Source: Deltaproteobacteria bacterium (GTDB lineage Bacteria; Lernaellota; Lernaellaia; JACKCT01). From it: 60,608 bases of DNA. This document shows positions 52,142-59,657 of the stretch, in pieces. Within the stretch, counting starts at the first letter, position 1. Every line of letters starts with the position of its first letter. A program made the translations under genes and the position numbers. The stretch is taken from positions 1 through 60,608 of the forward strand of contig JADLEX010000158.1 of NCBI GenBank assembly GCA_020845895.1. Reading direction: 5' to 3'. The notes under the pieces were generated by a model that was not told where the DNA came from, ran no database searches, and saw only the letters and a program-made list of their open reading frames with translations.

Positions 52142-54007
52142 TCAGGGATTGACGCCCGCGGCCCGCGCATCCAGCACGCGCAGTCCGCCGAGAAACGCGA
52201 CGATGCTGTGCTGGTTGAAATCGACCCGCACCGTGTTGTCCACAAGGCCGCCGCGGATGCCGCCGCGCGCCTTCTCCGGATTCTTTACGAAGTAGGAATT
52301 CTCCGGCCCGTACTGGTTGTTCATGATGAACCGGCACGCGGCCAGCACGTTGTCGCCGATCGCCCCGGCGCGCGCGTCGCCCAGCGCGTGGGCGAGATCG
52401 AAGGCCGCGGCCATCGCCTCGGTTCGCGCGGCGGCCGGGGTCGCGCGCGGCGGCGTGCTGTTGTCGTAGCCGCCCCAGTAGTCGCGATAGTCCTCGGTCT
52501 CGGGGTCCTGGGCCGTGTACTGATGCTTCAGATGATACTCCGCCATGGCGAAAACGGCGCGCGCCCAGCGCGGTTCGCCGGGCTCGATGCGCGCGAGCCG
52601 CGACAGCGCCTGAATGCACCAGTGATCGGGCACGCCCGACTGCTCGAACTCCGCGATCTGCCGCGTCGCCGCGCGCTTCGCCGATTCGAGCCGGCGCGCT
52701 TCGCCCGTCCATTCGTAATAACGCACCAGCGCCAGCAGGCTCTCGCCCGGGAAATACAGCGGCGGCTTGCTCGGTTTCCAGCCCGCGAGCTTCATTTCAT
52801 ACGTCGTGTAGTACGTGCCGTCGTCCATCTGCATAAGCACCAGAAAATCGGCGAGCCGCCGCGCGATGTCGCGCTCCGCGTCGGTCACAATGCCGCGCGG
52901 CTTTTCGCAAAGCGCCAGCAGACCGAGCGAACTCGCGCCCAGAATCGACAGCCCGTTCTGACGCACCGAGAGTGCATCCGCCGCGAAGAGCGGCGCACGC
53001 GTGATCGACCACATGTAGCTCGCCGATCGCTCCGCCGCGTCGAGGCGGCGCGCGTCGGGCAGCATGTTGTGCGCGGCGTAGAGCCCGTAGGCCGCCGCCG
53101 CGTGGCGCACCACGCCGTAATGCAGCGGAAAATTTTCGGCGTCGCGGACGGGATAGTAGAGATAGGTGAACTTGCCTTCGTCGCTTGTCGTGCGCACCAC
53201 CCAGTCCGTCGCCTCGGCGGTGGCGAGCGCGAGCTCGTCGCGCGTGGGCGGGCCGTCTTTCGGCGCGAGACTGCGATAAAGCGCGCGCGGCTCGGCGTTC
53301 ATCGCGTCCTGAATGAACGACGCCGTGCGGAACGTGTACAGGTTCGCGTGCTGCCAGCCGTCTGCGCCGCGCCCGGCCGCACGGCCCAGCAGGGCCATCT
53401 GCTTTTCGAGACGACGGCGCTTGCGTCCCTCGCCTTCGCCCACGTCCCAGTCGTTCACGATGATGTCCCACGGCGGCTGCACCACCAGCTCGCCGTCCTT
53501 TTGCAGGATCAGCCCGTCGAGCCCCGTTTCGATGTCGAGCTTTTTCGCCTCGCTCCTGGTCTTCAACGTGCGCAGCGATGTGAGCAGGTCGATCTTCACG
53601 TGCGCTTGGTCGGCGACCGCGCGCAGTCTCGCGGCGTCGGGGTGCGTGCGCAGGCGCGAAACTGCCTGTGCCCACGCCTCCGGCGCGTCGTCGAGTTCGC
53701 TTTGCACGAAAATCGGATCCAGCGGCGGCGCGAAGACGGAGAGAAAGACGATCGTGCGTCCCGCGAGCGGCGCGGGCGGGCGATCGGCCACGGCGGCGGG
53801 ATCGCGCAGCGCGGCGCGCACGGCCTCGGCCATGGCGCGGCGGTTGGCGTCGGACAGGCCGAAACGCGTTTTGATACGCTCGATGCGCGGCAGATCGGTG
53901 ATGTCCGCCGCGGGCCACGGATGCCACCACCATGACAACGCGAACGCGATGACGGCGAGAACGGAGAGAATCGCGCGGCGCTTTGTCATGGTCGGGCGTT
54001 CGGTCAT
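52142..54007 (-). CDS. Secreted/anchored protein: AMMECR1-like N-domain plus alpha/alpha-toroid-like domain
   Basis: A 621-residue protein with one N-terminal hydrophobic segment (about 12-30, ILSVLAVIAFALSWWW), a signal or anchor. Residues about 85-230 resemble an AMMECR1-type domain: VKIDLLTSLRTLK, then IETGLDGLILQKDG, a PPWD segment and LYTFRTASFIQ. Residues about 250-615 have helical hairpins with Gly/Tyr/Trp turns (YLYYPVRD, YFPGESLLALVRYYEWTG, WGGYDNSTPPRATPAAARTEAM) typical of six-hairpin (alpha/alpha) barrels found in glycosidases. The combination is unusual. A second ATG (53989) is possible and neither has a strong RBS. Function is not assigned. Confidence 0.6.
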   Translation of the reverse strand: MTERPTMTKRRAILSVLAVIAFALSWWWHPWPAADITDLPRIERIKTRFGLSDANRRAMAEAVRAALRDPAAVADRPPAPLAGRTIVFLSVFAPPLDPIFVQSELDDAPEAWAQAVSRLRTHPDAARLRAVADQAHVKIDLLTSLRTLKTRSEAKKLDIETGLDGLILQKDGELVVQPPWDIIVNDWDVGEGEGRKRRRLEKQMALLGRAAGRGADGWQHANLYTFRTASFIQDAMNAEPRALYRSLAPKDGPPTRDELALATAEATDWVVRTTSDEGKFTYLYYPVRDAENFPLHYGVVRHAAAAYGLYAAHNMLPDARRLDAAERSASYMWSITRAPLFAADALSVRQNGLSILGASSLGLLALCEKPRGIVTDAERDIARRLADFLVLMQMDDGTYYTTYEMKLAGWKPSKPPLYFPGESLLALVRYYEWTGEARRLESAKRAATRQIAEFEQSGVPDHWCIQALSRLARIEPGEPRWARAVFAMAEYHLKHQYTAQDPETEDYRDYWGGYDNSTPPRATPAAARTEAMAAAFDLAHALGDARAGAIGDNVLAACRFIMNNQYGPENSYFVKNPEKARGGIRGGLVDNTVRVDFNQHSIVAFLGGLRVLDARAAGVNP

Positions 54008-54065
54008 GGTCCGGCGATCTTAGGGACGGGTGCGCGCGGCGCAAGGGGCTGAGGTGTCGAAGCAG

Positions 54066-54094
54066 TGGCGAGCCATCGGTACGGTGCGTATACT
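54066..54094 (+). promoter_or_regulatory. Predicted promoter of the Septu-like operon
   Basis: TGGCGA (54066-54071), a 17-bp spacer and TATACT (54089-54094), a near-consensus -10. The first gene starts 37 bp downstream with GGAGAG as RBS. Confidence 0.45.
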
Positions 54095-54130
54095 GTCGAC
54101 GATCCCGCTTTCAAACGTGGAGAGCGCTAG

Positions 54131-55432
54131 ATGCTCAAGAGGCTTCAGCTTGTCGGCGTCGGGCCCGCGCCCCGGATGCAGGTCGAATTCGGCGATCGAC
54201 TCAATCTTCTCACCGGCGACAACGGGCTGGGCAAGTCCTTTCTGCTTGATGCCGCGTGGTGGGCGCTGACCCGAAACTGGGCGGGAAATGCCGCGCGACC
54301 GCGTGACGAGGCCCCCACGGCCTCGATAGCCGTGAGAGTCAAAGCCAGAACAAACGCTGTTGAAACCAAGTGGGTGTTTCGACACCCACAGCAATCGTGG
54401 GTGAAATCCCAAGGACGACCGGTCATGCCGGGAGTCGTTGTGTACGCCCGCGTGGATGGGGGATTTTCCGTTTGGGATCCGACGCGTCACTATTGGCGGA
54501 TAGCGCCATCCGTCGGCGTGGATGACCCCGATCGACTCCCCGCACTTCACTTCGAATCCTCGGCTTTGTGGAACGGACTCGAAAAAAACGGACGAAGGAC
54601 TTGCGAGGGACTCATTCGCGATTGGGTGCTCTGGCAGACGTCCAACGATTCGAGTTTGTTCGACAATTTGAAACAGGTGCTTCGCGCACTGTCATCCCCC
54701 GAGGAACCGATCGAACCGGATCAGCCGGTACGGGTCTCCCTCGATGATGGCTTTGACACGCCGACCATTCGCACGAGCTACGACCGTCGGGTTCCATTGA
54801 CGCACGCGTCGGCGGCCGTTCGAAGAGTCTGTGGACTTGCGTATCTGCTCGTATGGGCCTGGCGCGAACACATCAAGGGCTCAAAGGTTCTTCGAAAGAG
54901 ACCGGAGAATCGACTCGTTCTGCTAATTGACGAACCGGAGACGCACCTGCATCCCAAATGGCAACGAGCAATCATCCCGGCGGTCTTCCGCGCCGCGAAA
55001 GCCATGATGCAGCTCGAGCAGGTGAAGATCCAACTGATCGCGGCCACGCATTCTCCGCTCGTTTTGGCGTCCGTCGAACCCGAGTTCGATCCCAAAACGG
55101 ATTCGCTGATCGACCTTCAGATCGTTCCCCCGAAGAACGGCGGATTCGCGAAAGTCGAAGCCAATACCGTCGAGTGGCAACGGCGCGGCGACGTGACCGC
55201 TTGGCTGACAAGCGAAATCTTCGAACTGCGTCAGGCGCGCTCCCGCGAAGCGGAAGAGGCCATCGAGCAGGCGTCCAAATTGCTGTCGGCGTCGCCTCCG
55301 GATTCGAAAGCTCTGAAAGAACTCGACCGACGTCTGCGAAAACTACTCGGAGAACTGGATTCGTTCTGGATCGGGTGGCGATACGCGGGAGAGAAGGGCG
55401 GCTGGTTGAAGCGAAACGGCTCCGTGAAATGA
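54131..55432 (+). CDS. PtuA-like AAA ATPase of a Septu-type defence pair
   Basis: A 433-residue ABC/RecF-like AAA ATPase. It has Walker A GDNGLGKSFLLD (about 30-40) near the N-terminus, a middle region of about 200 residues and a C-terminal ATPase half with LLIDEPETHLHPKWQR (about 263). A TATHSPLVLAS-like His switch (AATHSPLVLAS, about 302) and a final coiled-coil-like segment follow. This layout matches AAA15/21 proteins such as PtuA. An HNH-like gene overlaps by 4 bp (ATGA), so the ATPase and nuclease are translationally coupled as in Septu systems. GC content is lower than in flanking genes, consistent with horizontal transfer. The partner's metal-site cysteines are not classical. Confidence 0.75.
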   Translation: MLKRLQLVGVGPAPRMQVEFGDRLNLLTGDNGLGKSFLLDAAWWALTRNWAGNAARPRDEAPTASIAVRVKARTNAVETKWVFRHPQQSWVKSQGRPVMPGVVVYARVDGGFSVWDPTRHYWRIAPSVGVDDPDRLPALHFESSALWNGLEKNGRRTCEGLIRDWVLWQTSNDSSLFDNLKQVLRALSSPEEPIEPDQPVRVSLDDGFDTPTIRTSYDRRVPLTHASAAVRRVCGLAYLLVWAWREHIKGSKVLRKRPENRLVLLIDEPETHLHPKWQRAIIPAVFRAAKAMMQLEQVKIQLIAATHSPLVLASVEPEFDPKTDSLIDLQIVPPKNGGFAKVEANTVEWQRRGDVTAWLTSEIFELRQARSREAEEAIEQASKLLSASPPDSKALKELDRRLRKLLGELDSFWIGWRYAGEKGGWLKRNGSVK

Positions 55433-56025
55433 TTCCCGTACGTCGCCGACCCGAGCCGGCGTCGTTCGACGCAATGGTGCGCCAACCGGGCTCGGCGTGG
55501 TTGCGAAGCGTGGGTATCAGCCCCACCGATTGGAAGCCGGGATCAAGGATCTGGCGCAAGTGCCTGGACGACCTGCACCGCGAGTATGCGGGAGTCTGCG
55601 CGTATCTGTGCATCTTCATCGAGCCGGTGACCGGCGCGAAATCCGTGGACCACTTTGTCCCCAAATCGATCGATCCGAACCTCGCCTTTGAGTGGTCAAA
55701 TTATCGACTCGCATGCATGACGATGAACGGTCGCAAGAGCAAACGCTCTGTTCCGCTCGATCCGTTCCGCTTGCGTCGCGAGACGTTTCACCTGGAACTC
55801 GTCACGGGGCGGATTTATCCGAACCCCGACCGATCCATGATCCTTCGGAGAAAGGCGCAGGCCATGATCGACCTGCTCGGCCTGGATGACGGAGAATGTC
55901 GAGCCATCCGTGCAGCGTGGTGGAACCGCTACATCTTGTGCTTTTCATGTCCTAGCGGTTCCACGTATCTTCGAGACAGTGCCCCATTCGTCTATTCCGA
56001 GGCTAAACGTCAGGGAATGCTGTAA
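55429..56025 (+). CDS. PtuB-like HNH endonuclease candidate
   Basis: A 198-residue protein beginning MIPVRRRPEPASFDAMVRQP, with PGSAWL right after, as in TIGR02646/PtuB-type proteins. The HNH-like core has VDHFVPKS (His about residue 67), EWSNYRLACMTMNGRK (Asn and Lys at expected spacing) and a following LDPF. The zinc-binding CxxC pairs of many HNH proteins are not conserved: CAYLC occurs before the His and only one Cys in LACMTMN. The ATGA overlap with the ATPase gene fixes the start. Together they probably form a two-gene antiphage system: the ATPase senses and the nuclease cleaves nucleic acid. It is convergent with the MATE gene. Confidence 0.7.
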   Translation: MIPVRRRPEPASFDAMVRQPGSAWLRSVGISPTDWKPGSRIWRKCLDDLHREYAGVCAYLCIFIEPVTGAKSVDHFVPKSIDPNLAFEWSNYRLACMTMNGRKSKRSVPLDPFRLRRETFHLELVTGRIYPNPDRSMILRRKAQAMIDLLGLDDGECRAIRAAWWNRYILCFSCPSGSTYLRDSAPFVYSEAKRQGML

Positions 56026-56034
56026 CTCAGCGCC

Positions 56035-57399
56035 TCACACCTTCTTTCGCGTCCACGCGCCGAGCGAAAACACGAACGCGAGCACGACGCCCTTGGCGAT
56101 GGTGGAGATGGAGATCGCCCACCACACGCCGTCGACGCCGATCATCGGCTCCAGCCACGCAGCCAACGGCGCACGGGCGAGCGTGAGCGGAATGACGATC
56201 GCCATCGGCACCCAGGTGTAGCCCGCGCCGGAGAACACGCCGATCAGCACGAGTTCGCACGCCATGAAGATCTGGGACCAGCCCACGATGCGCAGATAGC
56301 CCGACGACGCCTCGATCACCGCGGGGTCGCTCGCGAACACCGACGCCACGACATGCGGTGCGAAGATCAGCGCGGCGGCGTAGATCGACGCGGGAATCGC
56401 CAGCAGGCCCAGCGCCGTCCATCCCGCGGCCATGGCGCGGCGCGGATTTTTCGCGCCGAGGTTCTGCCCGACGATGGGCCGGATCGTCGCGCCCATGCCC
56501 ATCGAGCCGAAAAAGATGAGCCCTTCCACCGTGTGGCCGATGCGCAGCGCCGCGACGTTTTCGGTGCCGTGCGCCGTGGTGTAGCGCGTCAGGAACATGT
56601 ACACGAGCGGAAACAGCACGCCCTCCACCGCCTGCGGCAGGCCGATCACGCAGATGCGCCCGAATACGTTCCAGTCGGGCCATGGGCGACCATGCGCGCG
56701 CACGGTGAAACCGTGGGGCTTGGGCCACAACAAAATCGTCAGCGCGACGGCGACGTAGGCGACGCGCGACGCGGCGAACGCGATGCCCGCGCCCTCGGTG
56801 CCGAGTTTCGGCGCGCCGAGATTTCCGAACATGAAGACCCAGTCGAAGACAAAGGTGACGACGAGCGCGAGCACCATGAGCTGCATGGGACGCACCGTGT
56901 CGCCGGTCGCAAAAAAGATCTGGCCCGACGTGAGAAACAGGAACGCGAACGGCGCGGACGCAAGCACCCAGCGCAGGTACGACCACCCCACCGCGTGCAC
57001 CTCGGGCGTGACCTTCATGAGGCGCGCGAAAATGTCGGGCGCGAAGTGCCACGTCACCGCGCCGTACACGATCGAAACGAGCACGGTGAGCAACAGGCTC
57101 TGATACGCGGTGCGCTCGGCCTCGTGGATGTCGTGCTCGCCGATACGCCGCGACACGATGGCGGCGGTGCCCATCGACACGAGGTTCGCGAAACCGAAGA
57201 CCATCCACATGAGGAACGCGCCGGTGGAGAGGCCCGCCAGCGCGACGTCGCCCAGCCGCCCGGCGAACGCGGTGTCCACGAAGTTGAAGCCCCAGATCAG
57301 ATACATCATGCCCATCGCCGGGGCGGCGAGGTGCGTGATGAGCCGCCACGGGGGCTCGACCCCGGTGATGCGTTTGGTATGGGCGATGAGTTTTTTCAT
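56035..57399 (-). CDS. MATE-family efflux transporter
   Basis: A 454-residue inner-membrane protein with twelve predicted helices in two similar halves. Family marks are an N-terminal LAAPAMGMMYLIWGFNFVDTAFAGRLGD, then AAIVSRRIGE, and in the second half GLPQAVEGVLFPLVYMFL and GATIRPIVGQNLGAKNPRRA. MATE proteins export cationic drugs, lipids or precursors using sodium or protons. The start at 57399 is chosen because homology begins a few residues later. The open frame before it is Arg-rich. It stands alone on its strand. Confidence 0.92.
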   Translation of the reverse strand: MKKLIAHTKRITGVEPPWRLITHLAAPAMGMMYLIWGFNFVDTAFAGRLGDVALAGLSTGAFLMWMVFGFANLVSMGTAAIVSRRIGEHDIHEAERTAYQSLLLTVLVSIVYGAVTWHFAPDIFARLMKVTPEVHAVGWSYLRWVLASAPFAFLFLTSGQIFFATGDTVRPMQLMVLALVVTFVFDWVFMFGNLGAPKLGTEGAGIAFAASRVAYVAVALTILLWPKPHGFTVRAHGRPWPDWNVFGRICVIGLPQAVEGVLFPLVYMFLTRYTTAHGTENVAALRIGHTVEGLIFFGSMGMGATIRPIVGQNLGAKNPRRAMAAGWTALGLLAIPASIYAAALIFAPHVVASVFASDPAVIEASSGYLRIVGWSQIFMACELVLIGVFSGAGYTWVPMAIVIPLTLARAPLAAWLEPMIGVDGVWWAISISTIAKGVVLAFVFSLGAWTRKKV

Positions 57400-57522
57400 G
57401 CGGCGGCGGAGTCTAGCAGCGGTGGGGAAACGGCGAAATGGCGGGGTCGAATTGCGCGGACGGTGTTTCGTGAACACCTGCGCGGCGGACGGGGGAACGA
57501 AATCGGCGTGACAAGGACCACT

Positions 57523-57552
57523 ATTGAGACCATAATTGAGACTGAATAGAAA
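57523..57552 (+). promoter_or_regulatory. Predicted promoter/operator of the Phd-ParE operon
   Basis: Two direct repeats ATTGAGAC (57523-57530, 57535-57542) start 12 bp apart. The first overlaps a TTGAGA -35 (57525-57530), which is 16 bp from TAGAAA (57547-57552). Such repeats suit a dimeric antitoxin repressor. Confidence 0.4.
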
Positions 57553-57567
57553 CTCCGGAGTGCCCCC

Positions 57568-57858
57568 ATGCGTTCGCTACGACTCAATGAGGATGTGGTT
57601 CCGGCGAAGGACTTCAAAGCCCGGCTCTCGGCGTGGCTCGCGCATGTGTCGAAGACTCGCCGCCCTCTCCTGATCACGCTCAACGGCAAGCCTGCCGGCG
57701 TTCTGATCGATCCGCGCGACTTCGACGAAGCACAGGAACGCGCTCGTTTCCACGAAGCTGTGCGTCAGGGTATGGACGACGCCGAGGCGGGCCGGTTCGT
57801 GACCGATCGCGAACTGGACGCTTTGCTCGATGCCGCGATCGAGAAGGGACGCCGATGA
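57568..57858 (+). CDS. Phd/YefM-type antitoxin
   Basis: A 96-residue protein with the Phd/YefM pattern VVPAKDFKARLSAWLAHVSKT, then PLLITLNGKPAGVLIDPRDFDE, an N-terminal DNA-binding fold. The helical C-terminus (about 60-96) is the usual toxin-binding tail. GGAG lies 7-8 bp before the ATG. The toxin start overlaps its stop by 4 bp (ATGA), so the two proteins are made together. It should repress its own promoter. Confidence 0.85.
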   Translation: MRSLRLNEDVVPAKDFKARLSAWLAHVSKTRRPLLITLNGKPAGVLIDPRDFDEAQERARFHEAVRQGMDDAEAGRFVTDRELDALLDAAIEKGRR

Positions 57859-58163
57859 ACGTCCGCTGGACGCGGCGCGCCGCCTTCGACCTCGCGGCAA
57901 TTGCCACGTTCATCGTCGCGGACAACCCGGTCGCGGCGAAGCGGCTGGTAAAATCCATCCGCGCCTCCGCGAAGAAACTCGCGCGGTTTCCGCGGATGGG
58001 CCGCGTCGTCCCTGAATTCGGGGACGAGACGGTCCGTGAGATCGTCGTCGGGAACTACCGCATCGTTTATCGCATCGGGGAGAAAACAATCGACGTCCTC
58101 ACGGTTTTCGAGGGACATCGGTTGATGCCGGTCGATCTTCGCGCACCGGACGGGTCCGACTGA
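57855..58163 (+). CDS. ParE/RelE-superfamily toxin
   Basis: A 102-residue toxin of the ParE/RelE fold: VRWTRRAAFDLAAIATFIVADNPVAAKRLV, KLARFPRMGRVVPEFGDETVREIVVGNYRIVYRI and DVLTVFEGHRLMPVD. The conserved FPxMGRxVPE and REIxVxxYRIVYR motifs are typical of ParE. ParE proteins poison DNA gyrase and RelE ones cleave mRNA in ribosomes. The ParE motif set favours the former. It is coupled to the Phd-like antitoxin upstream. Confidence 0.88.
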   Translation: MNVRWTRRAAFDLAAIATFIVADNPVAAKRLVKSIRASAKKLARFPRMGRVVPEFGDETVREIVVGNYRIVYRIGEKTIDVLTVFEGHRLMPVDLRAPDGSD

Positions 58164-58239
58164 TCGAGCGGCCATCGCCCCCGCATGAACCTCGCCGAAA
58201 TCATCTTGCCCGCGCCGGCAACTGTGGTACGTTTCCGCG

Positions 58240-59052
58240 ATGATGAATGAAATCGCCGACCATGGCCTCGGTCGACCGCTCGCGGGCGTGCGCGTCGTCA
58301 ACACCCGCGCGGCGGATCAGGCCGGTCCGCTCACCGAGCGCCTCGGGGCGCTGGGCGCGATCGTCCACGAACTTCCCTTGATCCGCATCGCGCCGCCCGA
58401 CGATCCGGGCGCACTGGTCCGCGCGGTGGCGCGTCTCGAAAACTACGACTGGATCGTGTTCACGAGCGTGAACGCGGTCGAGGCGCTATGGCGCGCCGTG
58501 AAGGAAAACGACATGTGCGCCGCGGACCTGCTGGGCGTGCAGATCGCGGCGGTGGGCGCGGCGACGGCGGCGCGGCTCACGGAGCTTGGCATCCGCGTGG
58601 ATGTCGTGCCCGAACACTTCGCGGCCGAATCGCTGATTCCCGCGCTCAAGGAGGCGACCGATCCGGAGCGGCTACGCTTCCTGCTTCCGCGCGGCGACCT
58701 CGCCCGCTCGTTCCTGCCCGAGGCCCTGCGCGATCTGGGCGCGGCGGTGGATGAGATCGTCGCGTACCGCACCGTGCCCGACGAGTCGTCCGCGCTGCGC
58801 CTGCGCGAACTGGTCGCCGCGGGCGAGGCCGACGCGGTGGTGTTCACCAGCTCGTCCACCGTGGAAAACTTCGTCGCTATGCTCGGCGCGCCGCTCGCCC
58901 GCGAGATCTCCTCGCGCGCGGTGTTCGCTTCGATCGGTCCGCAAACCAGCAAGACCCTTGCCGATTTCGGGTTGCCGTGCGCGGTCGAGGCCGTTCCCCA
59001 CGATGTCCCCGGCCTTGCGGACGCGCTGGCCCGGCACTTCGCGCGACGCTGA
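58240..59052 (+). CDS. hemD: Uroporphyrinogen-III synthase
   Basis: A 270-residue cytoplasmic enzyme cyclising hydroxymethylbilane to uroporphyrinogen III in tetrapyrrole synthesis. Two alpha/beta domains are linked by two strands. Typical features are VRVVNTRAADQAGPLTERLGALGA, PLIRIAPP, DWIVFTSVNAVEALW (about 70), IAAVGAATAARLTELG, and later LLPRGDLARSFLPEALRDLGA, VFTSSSTVENFV and IGPQTSKTLADFGL. HemC and other heme genes are not nearby. Heme or cobamide need is consistent with the B12-dependent enzymes elsewhere in the window. It has no strong RBS. A second ATG is three bases downstream of the first. Confidence 0.9.
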   Translation: MMNEIADHGLGRPLAGVRVVNTRAADQAGPLTERLGALGAIVHELPLIRIAPPDDPGALVRAVARLENYDWIVFTSVNAVEALWRAVKENDMCAADLLGVQIAAVGAATAARLTELGIRVDVVPEHFAAESLIPALKEATDPERLRFLLPRGDLARSFLPEALRDLGAAVDEIVAYRTVPDESSALRLRELVAAGEADAVVFTSSSTVENFVAMLGAPLAREISSRAVFASIGPQTSKTLADFGLPCAVEAVPHDVPGLADALARHFARR

Positions 59053-59153
59053 TCCCAAATTCCACGCGCGTTCGTCGCGTAGCCCACCAAAGGTTGGATT
59101 TGTCCGTCGCGAAGGTTGACCTCTTCGACCACGACCGTTTAAAAACCTCGGTC

Positions 59154-59516
59154 ATGTCTGTCTCGGGACGATCTATAAAACGCATCGCGTCGCTCCTCGC
59201 GGCGATCGCCGTCCTGGCGATCAGTTTCCCCCACGTGGACGCCTGCCGGAACTCGGACGCCGAGATGGCGCTGTGTTGCCCGCCCGAAGGCTGCCATCCG
59301 GGGGCCGCCGGCGGCGGACCTGATGCCTCGGACGGTGGACACGAGGCTGCGGACGACGGCGCTCACGCGAGTTGCTGCGCACTTCACCACATCATGATCG
59401 CCTCGGGCGCGTACGTCGCACCGAAGGACATCCCGACCGATCACGCGCCCGGAGGTTCGGTCCACCTCGATTCCGCGTTCGTTCCAGCTCCCGAACGCCC
59501 GCCCGCCTTCGCCTGA
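59154..59516 (+). CDS. Small exported Cys/His-rich protein
   Basis: A 120-residue protein with an N-terminal signal peptide (basic start, hydrophobic AIAVLAISFPHVDA, predicted cut before Cys). The mature part has ALCCPPEGCH, a Gly/Asp/His-rich region and SCCALHHIM, a possible metal-binding composition. Its C-terminus is Pro-rich. The TolC-like gene begins 141 bp downstream. Similar small Cys/His proteins are found before heavy-metal efflux operons, so a metal-related role is plausible but unproven. The start is the ATG before the signal. No strong RBS is seen. Confidence 0.6.
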   Translation: MSVSGRSIKRIASLLAAIAVLAISFPHVDACRNSDAEMALCCPPEGCHPGAAGGGPDASDGGHEAADDGAHASCCALHHIMIASGAYVAPKDIPTDHAPGGSVHLDSAFVPAPERPPAFA

Positions 59517-59657
59517 TCTGAATCCCGACAAATTGCCCTTCATGCCGCGTTGACGGCCCCAAGCCGTTCGTCGTGCGTTCGCGCGCGTCGGAACGACCTG
59601 GTCGCGAATCATCCCTGACCGTACGGCGCATTTGCGCTGTTCGCGGAGGTCGCGTTG

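Noticed and set aside
54000-56030. Retron (reverse transcriptase and ncRNA) linked to the HNH-type protein
   Set aside because: HNH proteins of this type also occur in retrons, but no reverse transcriptase frame or xxDD motif lies nearby. The partner is an ATPase, which fits Septu.
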